A stretch of DNA of 64,000 bases from Streptomyces sp. B93. GTDB lineage: Bacteria; Actinomycetota; Actinomycetes; Streptomycetales; Streptomycetaceae. Position 1 is the stretch's first letter, and each line of letters begins with the position of its first letter. The DNA lies in contig NZ_JAGPXL010000014.1 in the NCBI RefSeq assembly GCF_018070565.1, positions 1 to 64,000 of the forward strand, written 5' to 3'. Shown here one piece after another: positions 25,260 through 33,726 of the stretch. The position numbers were made by a program, and so were the translations under genes. Below the pieces are notes generated by a model. The model did no database searches and was not told the origin of the DNA. It saw only the letters and a program-made list of their open reading frames with translations.

Positions 25260-27101
25260 GTGAGCGGAACGTCCGAAGGGCCGACGCCCGCGGCAGACCT
25301 CGTCGGGCTGACCGTGACTGAGAGTGATGATCAGGCGTCACGCCGTACCGAGGAGCCGGGCGAGGGGACGGCGTCGCCCTTCCGGTCGGCGTTCGGCGCC
25401 GCGCCCCTGGCGATGGCCGTCGTCGACCGTGAGGGCCTGGTGGTCAGCGCCAACGACACCCTCGGCGAACTCCTCGGCACCGGCGCCGAACGGCTGGTCG
25501 GACGCGTCGCCGCGGACCTGGTCGACCTCGCGGCCGACACCCGCAGCTGGCACGCGTACCGCGAGGTGCTGCGCGGCCGCCAGGCCCGGCTGCGCTGCTC
25601 CCGCCGGATCAAACACCCCGACGGGCACTCGGTGTGGGTGCAGGTGACGGTCTCCCCGCTGGCCCAGGGCGTGCTGCTCTCCGTCGCCGACATCACCGCC
25701 CGCCGCGAACTCCAGGCCAGACTGCGCCACTTGCAGATGCACGACCCGGTGACCCGGCTGCCCAACCGCACCCTGTTCTTCGAACGCCTGTCGGCCGCTG
25801 TCGAGGCGGGCGCCTACGAGCGCGGCGGCACCGGCCGCATCGGCCTGTGCTACCTCGACCTCGACGGCTTCAAGGCGGTCAACGACACCCACGGCCACCG
25901 CGTCGGCGACCGACTGCTGGCCGCCGTCGCCGAACGCCTCACCCGCTGCGCCGACGAGGCCGGTCACACCCGCGCCATCGCCCCGCTGGTGGCCAGACTC
26001 GGCGGGGACGAGTTCGCCCTGCTGGTGGAGGACTCCACCGGCACCGAACAACTCGCCGACCTGGCCGAGTCGGCGCTGACGGCGCTCCAGCGGCCCTTCG
26101 ACCTCGCCGGTCGGCGCCTGTCCGTCTCCGCCTCGATCGGCGTGGTGGAACGCCGGGCGGCGGGCACCACGGCCACCGGCCTGATGCAGGCCGCCGACAC
26201 GACGCTGTACTGGGCGAAGGCGGACGGCAAGGCCCGCTGGACGCTGTTCGACCCCGAGCGCAACGCCCACCGCATGACCCGTCAGGCCCTCGCCTCCACG
26301 CTCCGCCCGGCGATCGACCGCGGCGAGTTCGTCCTCGACTACCAGCCCCTGGTCGGCATGGCCGACGGCCGCCTCAACGGCGTCGAGGCCCTGGTCCGCT
26401 GGGACCACCCGCAGTTCGGCCTGCTGACGCCGAATCGGTTCATCGGACTGGCGGAGGAGGACGGCGCGATCGTCCCGCTCGGCCGCTGGGTACTCGCCAC
26501 GGCCTGCCGCCAGGCCCGCCGCTGGCAGCTCGACCACCCCGGCGACGCGCCCCTCTTCGTCAGCGTCAACGTGGCGGTCCGCCAGGTCTGGGACTCCGAC
26601 CTGGTCGCGGACGTCGCGGAGATCCTCGCCGAGACGGGCCTCGCCCCCAGCCTCCTCCAGCTGGAACTGACGGAATCGGCGGTCATGGGCTCCGCGGGCC
26701 GCCCCCTCCAGGCCCTGCAAGCCCTCAGCGACATGGGCGTGCGCATCGCCATCGACGACTTCGGCACCGGCTACTCCAACCTCGCCTACCTCAGCCGCCT
26801 CCCGGTGAAGGTCCTCAAACTGGACGGCTCCTTCGTGAAGGGCTTCCAGTACGAGGGTGAGGGCGCCGGAGACGGTACCGGCGCCGACGAGGTCATCGTG
26901 GAGGCGATGGTCCAGCTGGCGCACCGGCTGGGCCTGACGGTGACGGCGGAGTGCGTGGAGACCTCGGCCCAGGCGAGCCGGCTGCGCCGCATCGGCTGCG
27001 ACACCGGACAGGGCTGGCTGTACTCCCGCCCGGTGTCACCGGACCGCATCTCCGAGCTGCTGCGGCCCGCCGTGGCTCAGTCCGCCACCGGCAAGCCGTA
27101 G
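25260..27101 (+). CDS. cdgA: CdgA-like PAS-GGDEF-EAL cyclic-di-GMP enzyme
   Basis: 613 residues from GTG 25260. A PAS domain (about 40-155) is followed by GGDEF (about 160-335, with RLGGDEFALL) and EAL (about 345-600, with EALVRWDHP, LELTESAVM and DDFGTGYSNL). Both catalytic motifs are intact. GGDEF makes c-di-GMP and EAL degrades it. In S. coelicolor the equivalent protein behaves as a diguanylate cyclase, is a BldD target and blocks aerial development when overproduced. No membrane segment is present, so it is a cytosolic sensor. The 3' end overlaps the convergent oxidoreductase by 25 bp. Confidence 0.88.
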   Translation: MSGTSEGPTPAADLVGLTVTESDDQASRRTEEPGEGTASPFRSAFGAAPLAMAVVDREGLVVSANDTLGELLGTGAERLVGRVAADLVDLAADTRSWHAYREVLRGRQARLRCSRRIKHPDGHSVWVQVTVSPLAQGVLLSVADITARRELQARLRHLQMHDPVTRLPNRTLFFERLSAAVEAGAYERGGTGRIGLCYLDLDGFKAVNDTHGHRVGDRLLAAVAERLTRCADEAGHTRAIAPLVARLGGDEFALLVEDSTGTEQLADLAESALTALQRPFDLAGRRLSVSASIGVVERRAAGTTATGLMQAADTTLYWAKADGKARWTLFDPERNAHRMTRQALASTLRPAIDRGEFVLDYQPLVGMADGRLNGVEALVRWDHPQFGLLTPNRFIGLAEEDGAIVPLGRWVLATACRQARRWQLDHPGDAPLFVSVNVAVRQVWDSDLVADVAEILAETGLAPSLLQLELTESAVMGSAGRPLQALQALSDMGVRIAIDDFGTGYSNLAYLSRLPVKVLKLDGSFVKGFQYEGEGAGDGTGADEVIVEAMVQLAHRLGLTVTAECVETSAQASRLRRIGCDTGQGWLYSRPVSPDRISELLRPAVAQSATGKP

Positions 27102-28177
27102 GCGTCGGCGATCAGTTCGTAGGAGCGCACCCGCACGTCACCGCCGTGCACCGCGGCGGTGATCATCAGCTCGTCGGCACCGGTGCGCTTCTGGAGCCCG
27201 TCGAGACCGGCCCGCACCTCGTCCGCCGTGCCGTGGATGACGTTGGCGTTCCAGGAGTCCACGAACTCCCGCTCCAGCGGGCTGAACTCGTACGCCTCCG
27301 CCTCCTCCGGCGACGGCACCAGACCCGGCCGCCCGGTGCGCAGCCGCACCATGCTCAGCGCGGCGGCCCGCACCTGCCGCCGGGCCTCCTTCTCGTCGTC
27401 GGTCGCGAGCGCGGACACCCCGATGAGGGCGTACGGCGCGTCCAGCACGGCGGACGGCCGGAAGGTCTCCCGGTACAGGTCGAGCGCCGGAACGGTGTTC
27501 TGCGCGGAGAAGTGGTGGGCGAAGGCGAACGGCAGCCCGAGCAGCCCCGCGAGCCGGGCGCTGAACCCGGAGGAACCCAGCAGCCAGACGGGCGGCCGGT
27601 GCGGCGACTGCACCCCGCCGGGGGAGGTCGCCTGGACGGGCCCGGGAACGGCGTGGATACGCCGGTACGGATGCCCGTCGGGGAAGTCGTCGTCGAGGAA
27701 CCGGGTCAGCTCGGCCAACTGCTCAGGGAAGTCGTCTGCGCCCTCGTTCAGCCGGTCGGTCCGGCGCAGCGCGGCGGCCGTCGCCCCGTCCGTACCGGGC
27801 GCCCGCCCGAGCCCCAGGTCGATCCGCCCCGGTGCCATCGCCTCCAGCGTCCCGAACTGCTCCGCGATCACCAGCGGCGCGTGGTTGGGCAGCATGACGC
27901 CGCCCGAGCCGAGCCGGATGCGGTCGGTGTGGGCGGCGAGGTGGGCGAGGATCACGGCGGGGGAGGAGGACGCCACGCCCGGCATGGAGTGGTGCTCGGC
28001 GACCCAGTACCGGTGGAAGCGCCGCGCCTCCGCGAGCCGCGCCAACTGGACGCTGGTCCGCAGCGCGTCGCTCGCGGTCCGCCCGGCCCCGACGGTGACC
28101 AGGTCCAGAACGGAGAGCGGAACGGGCGCGGTGCCCTGCGTGGTGCCCCGGATCTCTGCGGCTGGCTCTGTGGTCAC
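27077..28177 (-). CDS. LLM-class flavin-dependent oxidoreductase
   Basis: 366 residues from GTG 28177 with AGGAGG 9 bases upstream. This is a bacterial luciferase-like TIM barrel: LSVLDLVTVG at strand 1, RYWVAEHHSMPG, RIRLGSGGVMLPNH, FGTLEAMAPGRIDLGLGRAPG and VWLLGSSGFSA are all typical of the YhbW/CE1758 subgroup. These enzymes use reduced FMN to oxygenate small substrates, and most have no known substrate. It is monocistronic, convergent with cdgA. Confidence 0.87.
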   Translation of the reverse strand: MTTEPAAEIRGTTQGTAPVPLSVLDLVTVGAGRTASDALRTSVQLARLAEARRFHRYWVAEHHSMPGVASSSPAVILAHLAAHTDRIRLGSGGVMLPNHAPLVIAEQFGTLEAMAPGRIDLGLGRAPGTDGATAAALRRTDRLNEGADDFPEQLAELTRFLDDDFPDGHPYRRIHAVPGPVQATSPGGVQSPHRPPVWLLGSSGFSARLAGLLGLPFAFAHHFSAQNTVPALDLYRETFRPSAVLDAPYALIGVSALATDDEKEARRQVRAAALSMVRLRTGRPGLVPSPEEAEAYEFSPLEREFVDSWNANVIHGTADEVRAGLDGLQKRTGADELMITAAVHGGDVRVRSYELIADAYGLPVAD

Positions 28178-28414
28178 GGCGGGGTGCCTCCTGGGTCGCG
28201 GTGGTGGTCGCGGGGGTGACAACAGGAGGTGAGGGCGGGTTATTCCGGCGGCGCGGCGCGCCGCGCCGAGCGGGTGCTGTTCAGCCCTTGTTCATCTTTG
28301 CCGCCCCTTCCCGCGCACATTTCACGTTACAAAAGGTGTAGCGCACACGGTGACGAACTGACCGATCAGCCGGAGTCGTCCGCACGGCCGACTCCTCGAC
28401 TGGGTTGGAGATCG

Positions 28415-28834
28415 ATGAACTTCCGCGCCAAGACCGCGTCCGCCCTCGGGGCGGCGGCGGTCGCCACCGCCTCCCTCGTGGCGATGCCCGGCACCGCGCA
28501 TGCCGCCTATCCGAAGTGTGACGGCGCCAAGAACATCACCACGACGGACGGCACCTTCCGCCAGCCGTATTACACGGGCACGGGTTCCCGGAACTGCGTC
28601 ATGGGCTCCGGCTACGAGTCCCAGGGCGTCGCGCGTCTCCAGATCGTTCTGAACGACTGCTACCAGAGGGACCTCGCCGTCGACGGCGTGTACGGCCCGA
28701 AGACGGCCGAGGCCGTGAGGTACGTGCAGCAGCACGAAGGCATCGACGTCGACGGTGCCTACGGGCCGGTGACCCGCGTGGCCATGAAGTGGAAGAGGAC
28801 GACCGACAGCTACTGCATCCGCCTGGCCGTCTAG
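28415..28834 (+). CDS. Small secreted peptidoglycan-binding protein
   Basis: 139 residues from ATG 28415 with GGAG upstream. A 31-residue signal peptide (cleavage after AHA) is followed by a short cysteine-containing region and one PG_binding_1 domain (about 65-125: GVARLQIVLND, DGVYGPKTAEAV, DGAYGPVTRVAM). Four cysteines in the mature part could form disulphides. There is no catalytic domain, so it probably binds the wall or acts as a secreted wall-associated factor. Similar stand-alone proteins are abundant in Streptomyces. Confidence 0.85.
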   Translation: MNFRAKTASALGAAAVATASLVAMPGTAHAAYPKCDGAKNITTTDGTFRQPYYTGTGSRNCVMGSGYESQGVARLQIVLNDCYQRDLAVDGVYGPKTAEAVRYVQQHEGIDVDGAYGPVTRVAMKWKRTTDSYCIRLAV

Positions 28835-28875
28835 TACGAGGGGGCGTCCGCCGAGCGGGCGCCCTTTCCTCTGCC

Positions 28876-29064
28876 CTACGGGCGCGCCTTGAGGGACTCG
28901 ACGAAGGCGGTGAAGGCGGAGGCGCGGAGGGTGACACGGGCGCGGGTCGGCTGCTTGGAGTCGCGGACGGCTATGTGGGGGCCGAGGTGGGCGATCTCTA
29001 CGCAGGCGTTACCCTCGCCGCCGCCTGAGTAGGACGCCTTCCGCCAGATCTCGGCGTTCGTCAT
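28876..29064 (-). CDS. DUF397 family protein
   Basis: 62 residues from ATG 29064 (GAGG 6 bases upstream). A GTG at 29076 that overlaps the preceding stop is the alternative start. WRKASYSGGGEGNACVEIA and VRDSK are the DUF397 hallmarks. In Streptomyces such small proteins pair with XRE/DUF5753 regulators and act as antagonists or partners, as in the WhiJ and BldB-related families. It is directly after the XRE gene and is surely co-expressed with it. Confidence 0.88.
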   Translation of the reverse strand: MTNAEIWRKASYSGGGEGNACVEIAHLGPHIAVRDSKQPTRARVTLRASAFTAFVESLKARP

Positions 29065-29072
29065 GGAGTGCC

Positions 29073-29924
29073 TCACAGCTCCTTCGCCAGCCTGTGGATG
29101 AAGTCACGGGAACGCTCGGGGTCGAGTGATACCGCCTCCAACTTACGGAAGAGTGTTCGGAAGCGGCAGAGCTGAGCCTCGGCATCGATGAACACGGTGC
29201 CGTGAGGGGCGTCGCGTACGACAGTGTCCAGCTTGGGCAGCGGACCGCCCGCGAACACCATGGCACCACCCGCCCCGGCGAAGCCGTCCACGTCGAAAGG
29301 GATGACGCGTACGGTGACGTGGTCGGCGGCGGAGATCTCCAGGACACGCAGGAGTTGCGCCCTGGCCTGGGCGCGGTCACCGACCCGGATGCGCAGTGCC
29401 GCTTCGTGGATCACGGTGTCGTACGGAATGGGATCGGCACGTTCGATGATGGCCCTGCGGCTCATGCGGTGCGCCACTCGGCGCTCCACGTCGCTCGCCG
29501 GGAACTCGGGGTTCATGTACGAGAAGAGGGCGCGGGCGTAGTCGCTCGTCTGGAGAAGCCCGGGCACGTGCAGGAAGTCCACGTCCCACCGGAAGTGGGC
29601 ACCGTCCTCCAACTCGGCCAGGTCCAGGTACGGGTTGGGCAGCGATCCTCGGTACTCCTCCCACCAGCCCCGCGACCGGCTGCTGGCCATCGCCACGAGG
29701 GCGGAAATCAACTGCTCGTCCGTGCACGCGTACTGAGCCGCGAGCCGCCGCAGGCGATCCTCGCTCACCCCTGCGATGCCTGACTCGATCTGGCTCATCT
29801 GGACGGAGTTCACCCCGAGCAGGCTCGCAGCCTCGGTCGCCTTGAGTCCGGCTGCCTCGCGCAGTTTCCGCAGCTCAGCGCCCAGGCGTACCTGCCGTGC
29901 CGTGGGCTGCCGTCTGGGCGGCAT
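29073..29924 (-). CDS. XRE-family regulator with DUF5753 domain
   Basis: 283 residues from ATG 29924 with GAGGAGGA upstream. A helix-turn-helix (about 10-65: LRKLREAAGLKATEAASLLG, QMSQIESG) precedes the DUF5753 effector region (about 95-270: EDGAHFRWDVDFLHVPGLLQ, TVIHEAALR). The paired DUF397 gene downstream and the HATPase gene divergent upstream make up the common Streptomyces regulatory trio related to WhiJ. The targets are unknown but often developmental. Confidence 0.9.
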   Translation of the reverse strand: MPPRRQPTARQVRLGAELRKLREAAGLKATEAASLLGVNSVQMSQIESGIAGVSEDRLRRLAAQYACTDEQLISALVAMASSRSRGWWEEYRGSLPNPYLDLAELEDGAHFRWDVDFLHVPGLLQTSDYARALFSYMNPEFPASDVERRVAHRMSRRAIIERADPIPYDTVIHEAALRIRVGDRAQARAQLLRVLEISAADHVTVRVIPFDVDGFAGAGGAMVFAGGPLPKLDTVVRDAPHGTVFIDAEAQLCRFRTLFRKLEAVSLDPERSRDFIHRLAKEL

Positions 29925-30078
29925 TGCGTCCTCCTCCGCCTCAACGGCGCTGCTGAGACGACTCGTTCGGGGACAGATTACGCGACGCGCTTGCAGCGTA
30001 ATAAATCTATGCCATACCGTCAGTGACATTGCAGGCACCGTGTGCCACTTCAGCTCCCGTCCCCTCCAAGGAGTCCGC

Positions 30079-30492
30079 ATGCCCGAGACCGAACCCTGGG
30101 AGTACTCCCTCTACATCCCGAACGACCCCCGCGCCGTCACCGTCTGCCGCCGCACCCTCCGCCTGGTCCTCGCCCTGCACCACCTGGGTCACCTGACCGA
30201 CGTCGCCGAGCTGCTGGCGACGGAGCTGGTGACCAATGCCGTGCGGCACACGAAGGGCCCCGCCGCACTGCGGGTCCGCTGGTCGGGGAGCGGTGTGCTG
30301 CGGATCGGTGCGTGGGACGCGGACCCGTCGCCGCCCGAGCCGCCGCGGCCGTTCGAGCGGGCGGTGGAAAGGGAGGAGGGTCGGGGGCTGGCTCTGGTCC
30401 GGGCCTGTGCGGACGTATGGGGCTGGCAGCCGCTCGCGAGGGAGGGCAACCGGGGCAAGTACGTCTGGTGCGAGCTGGGCCGCACGGCATGA
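30079..30492 (+). CDS. HATPase_c anti-sigma-factor-like ATP-binding protein
   Basis: 137 residues from ATG 30079 with AAGGAG upstream. It carries a GHKL/HATPase fold with the N-box ELVTNAVRHT (about 47-56), a D-x-D-like GAWDADPSPP region and the late EEGRGLALVRACADVWGW segment. This resembles RsbW/SpoIIAB-type serine kinases, which bind sigma factors or anti-anti-sigma proteins, but no such partner is adjacent. It is divergent from the XRE/DUF397 pair and probably functions with it. Confidence 0.87.
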   Translation: MPETEPWEYSLYIPNDPRAVTVCRRTLRLVLALHHLGHLTDVAELLATELVTNAVRHTKGPAALRVRWSGSGVLRIGAWDADPSPPEPPRPFERAVEREEGRGLALVRACADVWGWQPLAREGNRGKYVWCELGRTA

Positions 30493-30612
30493 TCGGCGTG
30501 ACGTGGCGGCCGAGTGGCCGGTTCGGCCCACTCCCATCCGCGCGTCGGCGCTGGTGGCGTGAGCCAAAGGGGCCACCGGGTCGCTCGATGTGCATGCGCC
30601 GCCGGACTTCGG

Positions 30613-30618
30613 TATGGT
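30613..30618 (+). promoter_or_regulatory. Putative -10 element of the tRNA-Gly-like transcript
   Basis: TATGGT, with a weak GTGCAT 17 bp upstream. It precedes the leader hairpin by 9 bp. Confidence 0.4.
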
Positions 30619-30627
30619 GATCACACG

Positions 30628-30661
30628 CCGGTCAGCGGGGCGCAAGCCCCCGAGGTTGGCG
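30628..30661 (+). ncRNA. Leader hairpin preceding the tRNA-Gly-like gene
   Basis: GCCGGTC pairs with GGTTGGC (with G-U pairs) around an inner GGGGC-GCAA-GCCCC hairpin. The hairpin ends 2 bases before the predicted tRNA 5' end. It may be a processing or stability element, or simply part of the leader. Confidence 0.45.
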
Positions 30662-30663
30662 GT

Positions 30664-30733
30664 GCGTTGGTCGTCTAAGGAAAGATGCCCCACTTCCTGT
30701 GGGGAGATGCAGGTGCAAGGCCTGCCCGGCGCT
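30664..30733 (+). tRNA. Divergent tRNA-Gly (TCC)-like gene
   Basis: A 70-nt cloverleaf can be folded. Acceptor GCGTTGG/CCGGCGC (two G-U pairs). D-arm of only three pairs, GTC/GAT, with GG in the loop. Anticodon stem CCCCA/TGGGG with loop CTTCCTG, hence anticodon TCC. A four-base variable loop. T-stem GCAGG/CCTGC with loop TGCAAGG instead of TTCGAAT. The discriminator is U and CCA is not encoded. Canonical T-psi-C is lost (G at position 55). It is followed directly by a strong terminator and is not inside any gene. It may be a non-canonical glycine tRNA, for example one serving peptidoglycan synthesis rather than translation. Confidence 0.65.
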
Positions 30734-30739
30734 CGACCA

Positions 30740-30772
30740 GGAACCCCGGTCCGCTCAGCGGGCCGGGGTTCC
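30740..30772. terminator. Terminator after the tRNA-Gly-like gene
   Basis: A perfect 10-bp stem GGAACCCCGG / CCGGGGTTCC followed by TTCGTGT. It lies 6 bases past the tRNA-like 3' end and can also end the helicase operon arriving from the right. Confidence 0.85.
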
Positions 30773-30778
30773 TTCGTG

Positions 30779-32140
30779 TCAGGGGCGCCATACCACCCGG
30801 TGCTCCGCCAGATGGCCCAGCACCGCGTGGTTCGCCTCCCAGCCGTCCGGGAACTTCACGAGCGTCCCCAACTGGACCGGTTCCGTGGACGGGTAGTCGT
30901 CCAGGAGGCCCAGGACGCCCGCGCGGCAGACCACGACGCAGGCGTGCCGGTGCCGGGAGGCCAGCACGCACAGGCGGCCCGTCTCCAGGTGGAAGGCGGT
31001 GGCGTCGGGGCGGCCGGAGAGCGGGTGCAGGACGACCGTGACGTCGTACTCCCGGCCCTGGAGGCGGTTGGCCGTGTCGACGGTCACGTCCGTGACGCCC
31101 AGGTCGGCCAGGGCGGAGCGGACCGCCGCCGCCTGGTCGCGGTGGGCCGTGCCGACGGCGACACGGTCGGCGGTGAGCGGCGCCGGGTCGGGAGCCCGCT
31201 CCGAGGTGGCCGCGCCCTCCCGGTCCAGCAGGCGCCGGACCACCGTCGCCACCGCGCGCACCGCCTCCGGGTCCGTGCGGGGCGTGTGGCGCGCGGGCAG
31301 TTCCAGCAGGCCCCAGCCCGAGGCGGCGGCCTCGTCGATCACCCGGTCGGCGGGGGAACCGTCCGAGGGGGTGCCGAACGTGAGGGTGCGGTCGCCGTGG
31401 CCCGTGCCGCTGCGGAAGGGCGTGTACGGGTAGAACGCGTCGGAGATCAGGGGGGCCGCCGATGCCGGGAGCCGCCAGGACACCGGGAGGCGGTGCTGGC
31501 GCAGGCCCGGGTTGTGGGCCAGCAGCGTGGTGACCGCGGACGCCGACGGGTCGTACGACAGGCCCGCCCACTGCTCGCCGCCGACGATGGAGAACGGGTC
31601 CAGCTGGCCCGGGTCGCCCACGAACAGCGCTTGTTCGAAGAGACCGGCGACGGCCAGCAGGGCGTCGGAGCGCATCTGGTACGCCTCGTCGACGATCGCG
31701 TGCCGCCAGGGCTCGTCGACCTTGACGTGCGCCCACTTGGCCGCCGTGGAGATCACCACCGGCAGACCGCTGAGGTCGGCCGCCTTCGCCGACTTGCGGA
31801 CCTGCGGCAGGTCGTCGAGCGCCTTGTCGTACGGGTCGGCGTCGCTGCTGTGCAGTCGGCCCACCGGCAGCCCGGGGCTCTTCTCCGCCAGCCGGACGAC
31901 GAGATCGTCGACCTGGGCGTTGGTCTGGGCCACGATCATCAGCGGGCGCCCGGCGTCGGCCAGGTCCAGCGCGGCGCGGACGACGAGGGTGGACTTGCCC
32001 GCGCCCGGCGGGGAGTCGACGACCACGCCCCGGTCGGGGCCGTGCAGGGTGTCCTGGAGGATCGCGGCGGTGGCGCGGGCGGCCTCGGCGCCCGGGTCGA
32101 AGGCGGTCTCCGGCGTCGTAGCCGTTGGCGTTGTCGTCAC
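30779..32140 (-). CDS. SF1 (Upf1/Dna2-like) helicase
   Basis: 453 residues from GTG 32140, overlapping the preceding stop as GTGA. Helicase motifs in order: Walker A DSPPGAGKST (about 42-51), motif II VDEAY (about 150-154), motif III VGDPGQLDPF (about 174-183), a VSWRLP motif IV region, motif V VDTANRLQGREYDVTVV and motif VI ASRHRHACVVV. The R-L-Q-G-R-E motif V places it in the Upf1/Dna2/SMUBP2 branch (SF1B, 5'-3'). It is small, with no extra DNA-binding domain. It is the last gene of a coupled operon with a nuclease and an unknown protein, so it likely acts on nucleic acid with them. Confidence 0.85.
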   Translation of the reverse strand: MTTTPTATTPETAFDPGAEAARATAAILQDTLHGPDRGVVVDSPPGAGKSTLVVRAALDLADAGRPLMIVAQTNAQVDDLVVRLAEKSPGLPVGRLHSSDADPYDKALDDLPQVRKSAKAADLSGLPVVISTAAKWAHVKVDEPWRHAIVDEAYQMRSDALLAVAGLFEQALFVGDPGQLDPFSIVGGEQWAGLSYDPSASAVTTLLAHNPGLRQHRLPVSWRLPASAAPLISDAFYPYTPFRSGTGHGDRTLTFGTPSDGSPADRVIDEAAASGWGLLELPARHTPRTDPEAVRAVATVVRRLLDREGAATSERAPDPAPLTADRVAVGTAHRDQAAAVRSALADLGVTDVTVDTANRLQGREYDVTVVLHPLSGRPDATAFHLETGRLCVLASRHRHACVVVCRAGVLGLLDDYPSTEPVQLGTLVKFPDGWEANHAVLGHLAEHRVVWRP

Positions 32141-33726
32141 AGCAGGTCCTCGTCGGTCAGCGGGTCCGCGGGTTCGGTGGGTGTCTCGCCGGGCGGGCCG
32201 CCGTGGGTCCACGGGGTGTTCTCCGGGTCGGGCAGCTTCGGGCCGCCGCGCTGCTCGTGCTCGAAGAGGGTGAAGCAGATCCGGTCCCCCTTCTCCGGCA
32301 CCGATCCCGCCTCGGGCTCCTTGCCCCGGCCCATCTTGTCCAGGACGCGCAGCACGAGCGTCCCGTCGGCCTCCTGACCGACGAACTCCGCCGACTGCGG
32401 CCTGCCGCCGAGCGAGCGGTACACCTTCACCCGCTCGCCGAGCTGCGGGCGGTCGTCCGTGCGTACGCTGACCAGCGGGCGCGGGCTGGGGCGCCTGCCC
32501 TCGCCGTACGCCATGACGACGTCGACGACCTCGCCCACGAACGCCTCCCCGGACAGCCGCCGGCCGGCCATCACCAGCGGGTCGTCCAGCGCCTCCTGCG
32601 CCTCCAGCCGGGCCTGCTCACGCTCGCGCGTGGCGAGCTTGTTCGCCGCGGTCACCGCGTCGTCGCGGCGCGGCTGCGGGGGTTCGCCCGCCAGGACCCG
32701 GTCGCGGTGGCCGGTGAACGACCAGCGGTCCCGCGTCCAGCGCTCCTCCACCCGCGCCCCCGCGGGCAGTTCGCGCAGCAGGTCGAGGCCGCGCCACACC
32801 GCGTCCCACGTCGGCCGGGTGACCCGGGCGACCAGGGCGTGGATCTCCCGTTCGGCGGCGGTGACCGCGCCGAGCCGGTCGTCGGCCTCCAGGCCGTCCT
32901 CGGCGGCGGCGAGGGCGGTGCGCGCACGGTCGTAGCGCTCGATGGCCGGGGCGAGCAGCCTGTTGTCGAACGCCGGGTCGGTGGCGGGGCCCGCGGGCGG
33001 GCAGACCAGCTGGCCGTCCGCGTCCCGGTCCAGCTCCGCGCGCAGGGCCGCGTCGGCGCCGGTGGTGCCGTCCGGGGGGTCGATCCAGGCGAGCAGGGCG
33101 CCCAGGTGCTGGTCCTCGAGACTGGACTGGCCGGTCGCCCAGTGCCGGGACAGCACGTCCGTCAGGGCGAGCAGCAGGGACGAGCCGGGGACCCGGGCCC
33201 GCTCGCCGTAGTGGGTCAGCCAGCGGCCGAGCAGCGGCACCCGGGGCGGCGCCGGGTGCGGGGTCTCGGGGTCCTGCTCGGCGGTGCGGCGGAACCGCAT
33301 CGAGCGGCCCAGCAGCCGTACCAGGTCGATGCCCGCGCGGCTCGGCACGATCAGCTGCGGGGCGTCCGCGCACAGGTCCACCTCGACCTTGACCCGCTTG
33401 CCGGTCTCCGGGTCGGTCTCGGTGCGCTCGGCGGCCTCCACGTCGTCGGCGTAGCCGTCGATGTACGGCAGGACGACGTCGGCCAGCTCGGCCAGGAACG
33501 CGAACCTGAGGTCGCGGTCGCGCGGCTGCGGGACGGCCAGCAGCCGGGGCGCGTCCCGGTCGGTGCCGACCAGCGCGCCGAGCGGTGCGCCGGCCTCACC
33601 CGCGGTGGTCAGCGGTACGAGGACCAGGGGGCGGTCGGACAGATGCCGGTGCCGGACGGTGGCGGTGGGCTGGGCGCGGCCTGTGTCGACGGCCTCGAGG
33701 CGTGCGAGGGTGGTGATCAGCGTCAT
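32137..33726 (-). CDS. Uncharacterised protein of the nuclease-helicase operon
   Basis: 529 residues from ATG 33726. No catalytic motif is recognisable. The middle (about 240-400) is helical and charged, with long Arg/Glu-rich stretches (AATREREQARLEAQEAL-like, read loosely). The C-terminus (about 400-500: VGEVVDVVMAYGEG, RPLVSVRT, GERVKVYRSL, GTLVLRVLDK) looks like a small beta-barrel. It overlaps both neighbours by 4 bases (ATGA and GTGA junctions), indicating strict co-production. It could be the scaffold or DNA-binding subunit that couples nuclease and helicase. That is inference from position. Confidence 0.75.
   Translation of the reverse strand: MTLITTLARLEAVDTGRAQPTATVRHRHLSDRPLVLVPLTTAGEAGAPLGALVGTDRDAPRLLAVPQPRDRDLRFAFLAELADVVLPYIDGYADDVEAAERTETDPETGKRVKVEVDLCADAPQLIVPSRAGIDLVRLLGRSMRFRRTAEQDPETPHPAPPRVPLLGRWLTHYGERARVPGSSLLLALTDVLSRHWATGQSSLEDQHLGALLAWIDPPDGTTGADAALRAELDRDADGQLVCPPAGPATDPAFDNRLLAPAIERYDRARTALAAAEDGLEADDRLGAVTAAEREIHALVARVTRPTWDAVWRGLDLLRELPAGARVEERWTRDRWSFTGHRDRVLAGEPPQPRRDDAVTAANKLATREREQARLEAQEALDDPLVMAGRRLSGEAFVGEVVDVVMAYGEGRRPSPRPLVSVRTDDRPQLGERVKVYRSLGGRPQSAEFVGQEADGTLVLRVLDKMGRGKEPEAGSVPEKGDRICFTLFEHEQRGGPKLPDPENTPWTHGGPPGETPTEPADPLTDEDLL

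Noticed and set aside
30664..30733. T-box or other riboswitch for the structured region
   Set aside because: No downstream gene on the plus strand to control. A full cloverleaf with terminator fits better as an independent RNA.
31512..32273. 253-codon plus-strand frame over the helicase
   Set aside because: Opposite a clear helicase, no domain, Ser/Arg/Ala-rich shadow.
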